In this document: one piece after another, positions 7,339 to 15,085 of the stretch | Numbering within the stretch: the first letter of the stretch is position 1 | How the letters are laid out: every line of letters starts with the position of its first letter | Source of the DNA: Paulinella micropora | Lineage: Eukaryota; Cercozoa; Imbricatea; Euglyphida | Reading direction: 5' to 3' | Assembly (NCBI GenBank): GCA_009731375.1 | Contig: BJOX01000125.1 | Location: 93,082 to 135,633 of the forward strand | DNA: 42,552 bases | Translations under genes and position numbers: made by a program | Notes under the pieces: generated by a model | Databases searched by the model: none | What the model was told of the DNA's origin: nothing | What the model saw: only the letters and a program-made list of their open reading frames with translations

Positions 7339-9511
7339 CTACTGCTTAACAACACATCTACTGGGATAGATAGACGCCACTTTGACGTATTTCAACCAAG
7401 CGGTGATGGCGCGATCTGCGTTATAATCGGCCGCATAACGAAGACTGACTTCCGCAGTTCGCGAGTTATTAACCGCGAGACCAGATGCGCCAATATGTGG
7501 CGATTGATTGAGTGTCTGGATAATGGTAGCAAATCCTGAGTTAGATGTAAGTCCTGTTTTATCTGAAGTAGAATAATACTTGCGGAAGTTTTCAAGAGAA
7601 ACAGACGAAGACATATAAGCATCGCGAATACCCATAGTCGCTTGGAGATTGTTAATATACAATTCCGCACAGCCTCTCTGAACGGCAGCAAGAGTATCGG
7701 TGCTTCCTCCGAGTTCCATCTTTTGTTGCGGAGCATACCAATCACCAATACGGCACTGATACTGCTTATAATTCATTTGAGCAGTTCCAAGGTTATCAAT
7801 ACCAGCATTGTCAGCGAGCACGTTTTGCGTGATTATATACAAGCACTGAGCACGAGCAACGGCCTTATTCACTTGAAGATTAAAATCATCTGAAGTCCCC
7901 GGGTTTGCCTTTTGATTGTAATATGTTTCATAAGTGTATGGGAGCCCATCCTTGCTTCCCATCTGTTCCATAATATTTCTCTGGACAGCGGGAGCAAGAG
8001 AGAATGTCTCCAGCATTACAACTGGATTTGATACGGTGAAAGTCAAAGCGGAACCATCAAACCCAGTAGAAACCTTACCATCAGTGCTTCCGATAATGTT
8101 AAATGCTTCCTGAGGTGGCGCAAAGGTCAAACGAAGCCTCATACCACTAATTAGAGAGGGAGGAATGAGAGTTTCTTCATTAAACACCCCCGAGAAATAA
8201 TGAAGAGGAATACAAACCTTCAAATAATTACCAGTGCCCACGACCGTGGGAGTATTAATAGCAAAATCAACAACTGAATTATCGGTAATATTAGCATTAA
8301 CTTCCACAGTCTCTCGTTGTCCCGCCATCTGTGCCTGTCGGCGATAATCAAAAGGATAGTGCCACGGGAGAGTATTTCGCACCAGTTTATTCAAATCTTC
8401 AATTCGTTCAAGTTCGCTACCATCCTTACTTTCCAACAAAAATCNNNNNNNNNNNNNNNNNNNNNNNNNNNNNNNNNNNNNNNNNNNNNNNNNNNNNNNN
8501 NNNNNNNNNNNNNNNNNNNNNNNNNNNNNNNNNNNNNNNNNNNNNNNNNNNNNNNNNNNNNNNNNNNNNNNNNNNNNNNNNNNNNNNNNNNNNNNNNNNN
8601 NNNNNNNNNNNNNNNNNNNNNNNNNNNNNNNNNNNNNNNNNNNNNNNNNNNNNNNNNNNNNNNNNNNNNNNNNNNNNNNNNNNNNNNNNNNNNNNNNNNN
8701 NNNNNNNNNNNNNNNNNNNNNNNNNNNNNNNNNNNNNNNNNNNNNNNNNNNNNNNNNNNNNNNNNNNNNNNNNNNNNNNNNNNNNNNNNNNNNNNNNNNN
8801 NNNNNNNNNNNNNNNNNNNNNNNNNNNNNNNNNNNNNNNNNNNNNNNNNNNNNNNNNNNNNNNNNNNNNNNNNNNNNNNNNNNNNNNNNNNNNNNNNNNN
8901 NNNNNNNNNNNNNNNNNNNNNNNNNNNNNNNNNNNNNNNNNNNNNNNNNNNNNNNNNNNNNNNNNNNNNNNNNNNNNNNNNNNNNNNNNNNNNNNNNNNN
9001 NNNNNNNNNNNNNNNNNNNNNNNNNNNNNNNNNNNNNNNNNNNNNNNNNNNNNNNNNNNNNNNNNNNNNNNNNNNNNNNNNNNNNNNNNNNNNNNNNNNN
9101 NNNNNNNNNNNNNNNNNNNNNNNNNNNNNNNNNNNNNNNNNNNNNNNNNNNNNNNNNNNNNNNNNNNNNNNNNNNNNNNNNNNNNNNNNNNNNNNNNNNN
9201 NNNNNNNNNNNNNNNNNNNNNNNNNNNNNNNNNNNNNNNNNNNNNNNNNNNNNNNNNNNNNNNNNNNNNNNNNNNNNNNNNNNNNNNNNNNNNNNNNNNN
9301 NNNNNNNNNNNNNNNNNNNNNNNNNNNNNNNNNNNNNNNNNNNAAATTCTGTCAGTGGCTGATTAACTAACGGGGCGCCATTGCTACTCCACAATTCAAA
9401 CTGATTCAATTGAAATCCATCACTTTTAGGTCGGTTTGCTTCATTCATCTTGTCAATAAATCCATTTGACAATCGCATAGAAACACTCGTATTTTTAATC
9501 ATCGTATACAT
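7339..9511 (-). CDS. Major capsid protein (double jelly-roll), gap inside
   Basis: Forms the hexameric capsomers. The N-terminal part (9344-9511, start ATG 9511, alternative 9502) includes RPKSDGFQLNQFELW. The C-terminal 368 residues (7339-8444) include a jelly-roll-like region with ISGMRLRLTFAPPQEAF, the RIGDWYAPQQKMELGG segment and a late TLNQSPHIGASGLAVNNS segment, all typical of PLV capsid proteins. An 899-N gap (8445-9343) removes the middle; the visible parts are out of frame by the nominal gap length, which only means the gap size is an estimate. With that size the protein would be about 720 residues, somewhat long for PLVs. No frame break is seen in the readable parts. Confidence 0.85.
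8445..9343. other. Assembly gap of 899 N inside the capsid gene
   Basis: All bases unknown. Open frames on either strand spanning this stretch are artefacts except for the capsid gene that enters and leaves it. Confidence 0.95.
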
Positions 9512-9600
9512 GTAAGTTGATTTTTTTCTAGTAAAATCAACTTTATTAATTTAATTTAAATCAACTTTAAAATATATAAATATCCGCATAATATATTATT

Positions 9601-10221
9601 TTATTCTCCTCTAATTATTTTTTTCATAATTTGTAAATTCTTGTGTGTAATTCTCTCCTCTTTTATTTTCATTAAATCAGCCATGGCTTGATTAATAGTG
9701 TTATTATCTAATACTTGGGATGTGCTTTGCGTTGGTTTTTTAGGTTTTTTTATTTTTTCTGGTGGCGGTGTCTCTTTAGAAGCATCTTCTATTGCTTCTA
9801 TCTTACTTGCTGGTGTTGTAGTAGTTTGTTTTGGCACATAAACAGGAGTTGGATTGACGGACTTTGGCAAAGAATGTTCAAACTTAGGTGCTGGAGACAT
9901 TTCAACTGGTTTCGCATTTGGTTCAGGAGATGAATGATTCGCTGATGCTATGTCTGGTGCTTTTCTTTTCAATGCTTCATCTGGCATTTGGTCAGGTTGT
10001 CCGCTGGCAATTGGTTCGTTAAGTGTTTTCTTTGCCCTAGGTGCTTTTGGACGGATTTGACTTTTAATCTTGCCACTCTTGATATCTTCTTCTATTTTTC
10101 TAATTGCCACATGTTCGGGTGTTCCCTTACGAATTGTTGTGAGTTTGCCTTGTCCATTTTCTTTATACCAAATTGACATTGCTTGATGATAAGGGGTCGC
10201 ATATAGTTTCTGTGCTGACAT
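9601..10221 (-). CDS. Basic Pro/Lys-rich protein, possible virion core protein
   Basis: 206 residues from ATG 10221. The N-terminal 50 residues (YHQAMSIWYKENGQGKL, then RKGTPEHVAIRKIEED) resemble a short W...KGTPEY/H motif that recurs in proteins of large DNA viruses and PLVs. The rest is low-complexity Pro/Lys/Thr, ending in a charged helix. High basicity and position between the capsid and ATPase genes suggest a DNA-binding or core protein. Function not established. Confidence 0.5.
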   Translation of the reverse strand: MSAQKLYATPYHQAMSIWYKENGQGKLTTIRKGTPEHVAIRKIEEDIKSGKIKSQIRPKAPRAKKTLNEPIASGQPDQMPDEALKRKAPDIASANHSSPEPNAKPVEMSPAPKFEHSLPKSVNPTPVYVPKQTTTTPASKIEAIEDASKETPPPEKIKKPKKPTQSTSQVLDNNTINQAMADLMKIKEERITHKNLQIMKKIIRGE

Positions 10222-10264
10222 ATTATATTATTATGAAACAAAAAAACTTTTTAATTGAATTAGT

Positions 10265-11167
10265 TTATAAATTGGTCATATCTCTGTCCTTGTTTAGTCG
10301 TAATATTGTGGAGAAATTCTTTCTAAATTGGGCTGTTCTATCGCTGACTGTGTTATTGATTGCCAGAAATGAATAAGGTTCTGCCGTAGCATACTTAACC
10401 ATATTGTAAAATTCTTTTTTTGTTAGAAACGGACTTTCATATTCATCTGCCAGTCTGTCAAGTTCGCTCCGCCTCACTCCGTTAAAAATAATCATCCAAT
10501 GGCAGTTAATTCTTACTCGTCGCGGAAGTTGTGTATAACTCTGAGTTGCTACCCAGACTGACACTTTAGCATGTGTTGAAGCGAAAAACAACTCAGTAAG
10601 CACTTCTGATTTGAGAAAGGTTTTACTCTGTGCTATGTCATCCAATAACAATAATATCTTTGGTGCCTTCTTAAACCCTTTAGTTTTAATCAGTTCTTTT
10701 TGTTTAGTTAATATTTCTCTCATTAACTCAGGCCTATCTTCTTTGATTATGTCTTCTTTTTTTAACTTGAGAGTGTCTTCCAAAATCGGGCACGGACTTA
10801 AGCAAAAGACTACTATTCTATCATAAAATCCTTTCAACATGTTCTTTTTGGCGAGTAGATTACAAATCATAACTGATTTACCTCCGCCAGTGCTGGCACA
10901 TATAACCATAGTCCCCATTGCTGGCAATATTCCTTCTTTTTGAATAGGGAGCAATTCAACACTATCTCTTTGTGTTTTAATTGGTTGTATTTCCAAGTCA
11001 TTGTGAAATTTGGGCGGTTTTTTGCTATCTAACTCTATTATTACTGGCCTGTCAATAGTAAATTCCTCATGTGCTTTTTCTATGTTGGTTTTCTCCAGAC
11101 TCTGCTTCAAAAGTGTTTTTCGTGGCAACTTGTTTGCTATTAATCCTTTACGTATGGATTTAGGCAT
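10265..11167 (-). CDS. Genome-packaging ATPase (A32/FtsK-HerA type)
   Basis: Drives DNA into preformed capsids. 300 residues from ATG 11167, a usual length for PLV and virophage ATPases. Walker A is CASTGGGKS (residues 90-98), Walker B is ILLLLDD (D176, D177), and the sensor-like WVATQSYTQLPRRVR segment lies at 205-219. Frame intact, no gap. It lies directly downstream of the PLA2-like structural gene in the same direction with a 53-bp spacer, part of the morphogenesis cluster with the capsid gene. Confidence 0.92.
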   Translation of the reverse strand: MPKSIRKGLIANKLPRKTLLKQSLEKTNIEKAHEEFTIDRPVIIELDSKKPPKFHNDLEIQPIKTQRDSVELLPIQKEGILPAMGTMVICASTGGGKSVMICNLLAKKNMLKGFYDRIVVFCLSPCPILEDTLKLKKEDIIKEDRPELMREILTKQKELIKTKGFKKAPKILLLLDDIAQSKTFLKSEVLTELFFASTHAKVSVWVATQSYTQLPRRVRINCHWMIIFNGVRRSELDRLADEYESPFLTKKEFYNMVKYATAEPYSFLAINNTVSDRTAQFRKNFSTILRLNKDRDMTNL

Positions 11168-11222
11168 CTAAAGTTAATTTAATTTAAATCAATTTTTCTT
11201 ATATTATAAGATATCTTATATT
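11168..11222 (-). promoter_or_regulatory. Promoter candidate with AATATAAGATA motif
   Basis: Read on the minus strand, the spacer before the ATPase ATG contains ATAATATAAGATATCTTATAA, around a perfect AAGATATCTT palindrome. The words AATATAAGATA or AATATAAGA recur 10-30 bp upstream of the genes starting at 14272 and 18766. Proposed shared promoter word; not tested. Confidence 0.35.
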
Positions 11223-13497
11223 ATGGGTTTTGAAAATAGTTTGGATTATATCTATAATTATCATATTCGGCACCAAAGGGTTGGGGTGGTGAAGCATAAT
11301 TATAGAAATAAGGAGAGTAAGGACTACCAAAAGCATAATTACTTGGAGGATTAACAAGCGGTTTAAAATCCTTTCTTTCTGGACGAGTTTGAACTTGTCG
11401 CGGGATTTCCGCTGAGAAGTTTCGTGTTAGTTTGAGCTTCATTTTTGGTAATTCTCGTGTCTCTCTCATTCGTTGTTGAATAACGGCTCTATTGTATCTA
11501 TTAAGCATAAAATTGTTGTTTGTGTTGTTGTAGATTGTGTTATCTAACAATTCAAAATCATTTTTAGTTGCCAGCATACGATCGCGTCTTTGTTCGTTGC
11601 CTTTAATAAGTGGATTAGTTTTTGAAGTGCCGATACCTCCATTCTGATCACTTGGCATAAGAAAACGGATAAGTGCCATTAAGTCTTCTCTTTCATCGGC
11701 GGGCGATTTTCCCATAATTTTATCAACCAATTTATGAATGCTTCTCATACTATCTACCATTTGGTCATTGGCGACATTTTGTTGTTCTTCGTTTTTTAGA
11801 TCAGTCTGTGGCGGTTGGACTGGTTCTTCAACAAACCCGCCTGTTCTTGGCACTAGTGGCACTGGCAATGGTGCGGGTGCGGGTGTTGCTTGCGGTGGGG
11901 CGGGTGTTGCTTGCGGTGGGGCGGGTGCGGGTGTTGCTTGCGGCGGTGCTGGCGTTGCTTGTGGCGGATTAGTTTTTTCAACTTGACTATCTTTTGACTC
12001 TAACTCTTCTAATTGCTTCATTTGTTCTGGTGTTAATTTACCCCTCACTTCTTCGTAAATTCTCTTATCCAAAATATCATCTGCGTCTGCTATGTCTGAT
12101 ATACTAGCACCTTGATTTAGTGCCTGTTTAATGGCCTCTTCCCATCCAACTTTTGGATCGTCATAATTAGAAAGTTTAATTTTCTTTCCAGTTTTCTCTC
12201 TCAACGATTTAACAAATCCCTTTAAGTGCCTCGTTTGGGCACCTTTATCATCAAGTATGAGCAAGTTATTGCCCAGTCCAATAGTATCTGCTACTACCAT
12301 ATTGTCTGAGTATGCGATCGGGACTTCAACACTAAGATTTATATCTTTTTCTATACTTGGTGGAATATCTTTTGTATTTATTTTTTCTATAAAATTATTA
12401 ATTGTAGTTTCATTTGCTGGTGCGATAAGAGAATATCCTTTCACACCATCGGCTTTTTCTTGTGATTTCACCATTTTATTAAAACCATCAACGAGTTCCG
12501 CATATTGTTTATTAAATGTAGCAGGATTTACCACTTTATTTACTTTAAATGTGGCATCCTTATCAAAACTGCCCACATTTTTCATAATACCAATCATAGA
12601 CATTAATGTTTTATCTACATCGCCTATAAATCCATTATACTTCGCATCTGGAGGAGTGGTTTTGATAGTTTTCCAAAACTTCATCGCATCCCAAAAAGAT
12701 ACTCCGCCACGTGCCCTTCCCTGTGCTTCTAAGGCCATTCTAGATATATCCGCTTTTGAAAACCTTGAGTTGTAATTGTCAAAAATACTCTTGGCAACTT
12801 CGGCCGTAGCCAATCCATTACTCGTTTGATAATCGCTCATATTGGTAATTCTTTCAAAGTATCGTTGGTCGGCGAAGTTTTGGACATTTTTATCACCAGT
12901 AGCATACAATAAATCATGTTCAAAAGCAACTAAATCCAAAGCATCTGCTGGTAAAATGTAAGGAAATTTGCCACGAGTTCTATCTTCTAATTGAAGACGG
13001 CTTTCCACTCGTGTGCCCCCACCATTATAAATACTTCCAGTAGTATGAGTTCGTTCTTCTTCCAACTTAATGAGAGCATCTGGTTGAGCAGACCATGTCA
13101 TGTATATGTGATGTAGAAATGCGCCAAAACCAACCTTTCCAGTAGTTTCAACAATGCTTTTAAATGTCTGCCATGCCATCATTGTTGATACCTGTAAGCC
13201 TAATCTTATCAACATATCCTTCAACACATAATCACCTATTCTTTGCTGTCCGCTTGCGATTAAACGAGGATTAGGCGGAGGCAAACCCAATCTCTCTGGC
13301 GCCTCATTTCCTGCTAGTGCTAGCAAAAGGGTATTTAAAGCATCTGATCTTCTTCTTCCAAGTAATCCAACATTCATCGCACGTAGTTGTGGATTGTTGG
13401 CAATTAATCTCAATACCTTCCCCCAAATTATCCTGTTCACACCATATCGCCCAACACCTGTAGCAAGGTTAAGTAATCTATTAAGTCTGGGACTCAT
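11221..13497 (-). CDS. Large structural protein with phospholipase A2-like signature
   Basis: 758 residues using ATG 13497 (MSPRLNRLLN; an earlier ATG at 13518 is possible), overlapping the upstream gene by 17 bp. Residues 157-161 read YNGGG, matching the YxGxG calcium loop. Residues 188-198 follow the D-x-x-A-x-x-H-D-x-x-Y pattern (H194, D195, Y198), then an ADQRYF segment (D210). This order matches parvovirus VP1-type phospholipase A2, which breaches endosomal membranes, though the loop-to-HD distance is longer (about 33 residues against roughly 20). The middle is helical, then come four PPQATPAP-type repeats and a Tyr/Asn/Pro-rich C-terminus. Likely a minor virion protein for membrane penetration. 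The fold is an inference; catalysis is not shown. Confidence 0.6.
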   Translation of the reverse strand: MSPRLNRLLNLATGVGRYGVNRIIWGKVLRLIANNPQLRAMNVGLLGRRRSDALNTLLLALAGNEAPERLGLPPPNPRLIASGQQRIGDYVLKDMLIRLGLQVSTMMAWQTFKSIVETTGKVGFGAFLHHIYMTWSAQPDALIKLEEERTHTTGSIYNGGGTRVESRLQLEDRTRGKFPYILPADALDLVAFEHDLLYATGDKNVQNFADQRYFERITNMSDYQTSNGLATAEVAKSIFDNYNSRFSKADISRMALEAQGRARGGVSFWDAMKFWKTIKTTPPDAKYNGFIGDVDKTLMSMIGIMKNVGSFDKDATFKVNKVVNPATFNKQYAELVDGFNKMVKSQEKADGVKGYSLIAPANETTINNFIEKINTKDIPPSIEKDINLSVEVPIAYSDNMVVADTIGLGNNLLILDDKGAQTRHLKGFVKSLREKTGKKIKLSNYDDPKVGWEEAIKQALNQGASISDIADADDILDKRIYEEVRGKLTPEQMKQLEELESKDSQVEKTNPPQATPAPPQATPAPAPPQATPAPPQATPAPAPLPVPLVPRTGGFVEEPVQPPQTDLKNEEQQNVANDQMVDSMRSIHKLVDKIMGKSPADEREDLMALIRFLMPSDQNGGIGTSKTNPLIKGNEQRRDRMLATKNDFELLDNTIYNNTNNNFMLNRYNRAVIQQRMRETRELPKMKLKLTRNFSAEIPRQVQTRPERKDFKPLVNPPSNYAFGSPYSPYFYNYASPPQPFGAEYDNYRYNPNYFQNP
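11870..11967 (-). repeat. Coding minisatellite (PPQATPAP repeats)
   Basis: Four imperfect copies of a GGTGTTGCTTGCGGTGG-type unit give a Pro/Ala/Gln/Thr-rich hinge in the PLA2-like protein. Length is probably variable between copies of the element. Confidence 0.7.
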
Positions 13498-14227
13498 AAA
13501 TACTTCTAATAATAGCATTAACAAATCTTTCTACACTTCGGGGGTCATCACCTATTCGTGGCACAAGCATCTTGTGTTCGTCGCCTATCTTTGCTTCTAT
13601 TGAAGCATCATCTGGGTGTTTTCTCTCCCACTCTTCTCGGTTTTCTTTCCATTCTTTGTAATCTTGCTCCGCTTGCTTTCTATCCTCTCTTCGTATTGGA
13701 CGAGTTTTGTCTTTGTTGCCTTTGTTTTTCATATATGTTAAGCCCTTATCAGTTAATTGTTTTAGTTCTTCTTCTCTGTATCCTTGTTTCACCAATTGCG
13801 CTATATCTCGCTTCATTTGCTGGATATTGTCTTCTATGTGCGCTATATCATATTTATCGGTAGCCATTGCTAATTTTCGCATTTCAATCATTTGTTCGTT
13901 CATGGGGGCAGTTCCATGTTTTCTTTCAAATTCTTTCATATCAATGCCGTCATCTTGAAGGTGTGCCTTCATTTCGTCGTAATTCATATTGATATAAATA
14001 CTTCGCTTATTGTCCAACGCACTAATCTTATCTTTTAAATCCTCCATAGTATTACCCCTTCTTGTTGAAGCATCCAGCAATCTATCCGCTCTAAGCCTCT
14101 CGCGGGCTTGATTATTGATACCTTCATTAACTTGTTCATCCCAATCAGCCTCTTCGTTTGTAAATAAATACCTATATCCGCGTTTAATTTCGTTATAATA
14201 CACAAAAAATGGTTTTTCGTGTGGCAT
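13481..14227 (-). CDS. Charged helical protein of the morphogenesis cluster
   Basis: 248 residues from ATG 14227 (MPHEKPFFVYYNEIKRGY). After about 40 residues of mixed fold it is strongly charged and helical (Glu/Lys/Arg/Met-rich), suggesting a coiled coil. No enzymatic motif seen. The stop at 13481 overlaps the start region of the PLA2-like gene, so the two are probably expressed together. I do not recognise the family; a scaffold or internal virion protein would fit the position. Confidence 0.6.
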   Translation of the reverse strand: MPHEKPFFVYYNEIKRGYRYLFTNEEADWDEQVNEGINNQARERLRADRLLDASTRRGNTMEDLKDKISALDNKRSIYINMNYDEMKAHLQDDGIDMKEFERKHGTAPMNEQMIEMRKLAMATDKYDIAHIEDNIQQMKRDIAQLVKQGYREEELKQLTDKGLTYMKNKGNKDKTRPIRREDRKQAEQDYKEWKENREEWERKHPDDASIEAKIGDEHKMLVPRIGDDPRSVERFVNAIIRSIYESQT

Positions 14228-14271
14228 TTTTTTTTATCAGCAGTATAATATATCTAAAAATATAAGATAGG
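14228..14271. promoter_or_regulatory. Divergent promoter region
   Basis: 44 bp between a minus-strand and a plus-strand gene, containing TATAATATATC and AAATATAAGATAG. The latter is one of three occurrences of the AATATAAGATA word near start codons. Confidence 0.4.
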
Positions 14272-14490
14272 ATGGAAAATAAAAAGGAAAAAAGTAAAGA
14301 CGAACAACAACTGGAGGAACTAGAACGACTCGGGAAGGAAATTGACCGAATCCGCATCACTCAGACTTTGGTGAACAGAAACCCTAGTATTTTCAGAAAA
14401 CCTCAAAATATACTTTACCGCTTACCGCTATCAGATAAGCAACGAGAAGCAATTTATAATAATATAATTAAAGAGAAAGATAATATATAA
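14272..14490 (+). CDS. Small charged hypothetical protein
   Basis: 72 residues from ATG 14272 (MENKKEKSKDEQQLEELERL), helical and charged. Its stop TAA overlaps the next gene's ATG as TAATG, unusual for a eukaryotic virus unless reinitiation or separate transcripts are used. Function unknown. Confidence 0.5.
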   Translation: MENKKEKSKDEQQLEELERLGKEIDRIRITQTLVNRNPSIFRKPQNILYRLPLSDKQREAIYNNIIKEKDNI

Positions 14491-14741
14491 TGTTGTTAAT
14501 ACTGCTATTTGCGTGCTCGGTTATTTCGCGGACTGCCTGCGACTTTTATAGCAGAGCAAATCAAACAAAAAAAGATGGATGTGTTTATTGTATCCAGAGC
14601 GGGATTAACTCAAAATTCAAATGTATTTACAAACCGATGTCAGACTGGTGTATTAGTTTTGATGAAGCACTACCTTTAATGTGCTCAAATGATGCTATGT
14701 GGTATAAAATACATTTGTATGAATGCTCACTTCTTACTTGA
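14490..14741 (+). CDS. Cys-rich protein with signal peptide
   Basis: 83 residues starting MLLILLFACSVISRTAC, a clear hydrophobic signal sequence, then a body with several Cys (CVYC, C, C, C, C) spaced as in small disulfide-bonded secreted domains. Probably exported or placed in a membrane compartment; the partner is unknown. The ATG is fused to the preceding stop (TAATG), and the 3-prime end overlaps the convergent membrane-protein ORF by 15 bp. Confidence 0.5.
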   Translation: MLLILLFACSVISRTACDFYSRANQTKKDGCVYCIQSGINSKFKCIYKPMSDWCISFDEALPLMCSNDAMWYKIHLYECSLLT

Positions 14742-14894
14742 AGAAGGAGAAGGAAGCATGATGCCGATTAAGAGTGTAAGGATACCTACATATACATTAG
14801 CCTGCTCACAAGGCATGTTATTTTTAGCGAGTTTTATTAAGCAAATCGTGATGATTGCTATTATAATCATCATTTGAAATAGATACTTAATCAT
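14727..14894 (-). CDS. Two-helix small membrane protein
   Basis: 55 residues from ATG 14894: MIKYLFQ, a long Ile/Met/Ala hydrophobic helix, a short polar loop (KLAKNNMPCEQAN), a second helix (VYVGILTLLIGIML) and a Ser/Lys tail. Size and plan are holin-like, but many viral membrane peptides look the same. The ATG overlaps the stop of the upstream ORF (ATGA). A 10-N gap lies just upstream, so a fusion with that ORF cannot be excluded. Confidence 0.5.
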   Translation of the reverse strand: MIKYLFQMMIIIAIITICLIKLAKNNMPCEQANVYVGILTLLIGIMLPSPSSSKK

Positions 14895-15085
14895 TCGGNN
14901 NNNNNNNNGGTTGGTCTGTTTTTTATACAACAACAATTCCAGTTATCTTCTAACTCATGCTCTACTTTTTTTTCCTCAGTCTTTAGTTCTACTTCAAGAA
15001 CGCGAGATTTTAATTCTGGAGTTAGTTCGCCATCCATATCCATAATAGGTGGTGGTCTGTGAAGTCTAGTCGTATTATTTGACAT
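14891..15085 (-). CDS. Small acidic protein with CCC motif, gap near its end
   Basis: Starts at ATG 15085 (MSNNTTRLHRPPPIMDMDG), overlapping the fibre stop by 11 bp. A Pro-rich start is followed by a Glu/Lys helix and NWNCCCIKNRPT; the three adjacent Cys could be lipid-modified. A 10-N gap (14899-14908) then intervenes and the frame closes with TGA at 14891-14893. The fibre, this ORF and the membrane ORF form a tightly overlapping minus-strand set. Confidence 0.5.
   Translation of the reverse strand: MSNNTTRLHRPPPIMDMDGELTPELKSRVLEVELKTEEKKVEHELEDNWNCCCIKNRPTXXXXE

Noticed and set aside
8317-9366. Long plus-strand open frames across the capsid gap
   Set aside because: They consist almost wholly of N and oppose the real capsid gene.
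11738-12775. Plus-strand open frames opposite the PLA2-like gene
   Set aside because: Shadows of the minus-strand coding sequence; hydrophobic or Gly-rich translations with no motifs.
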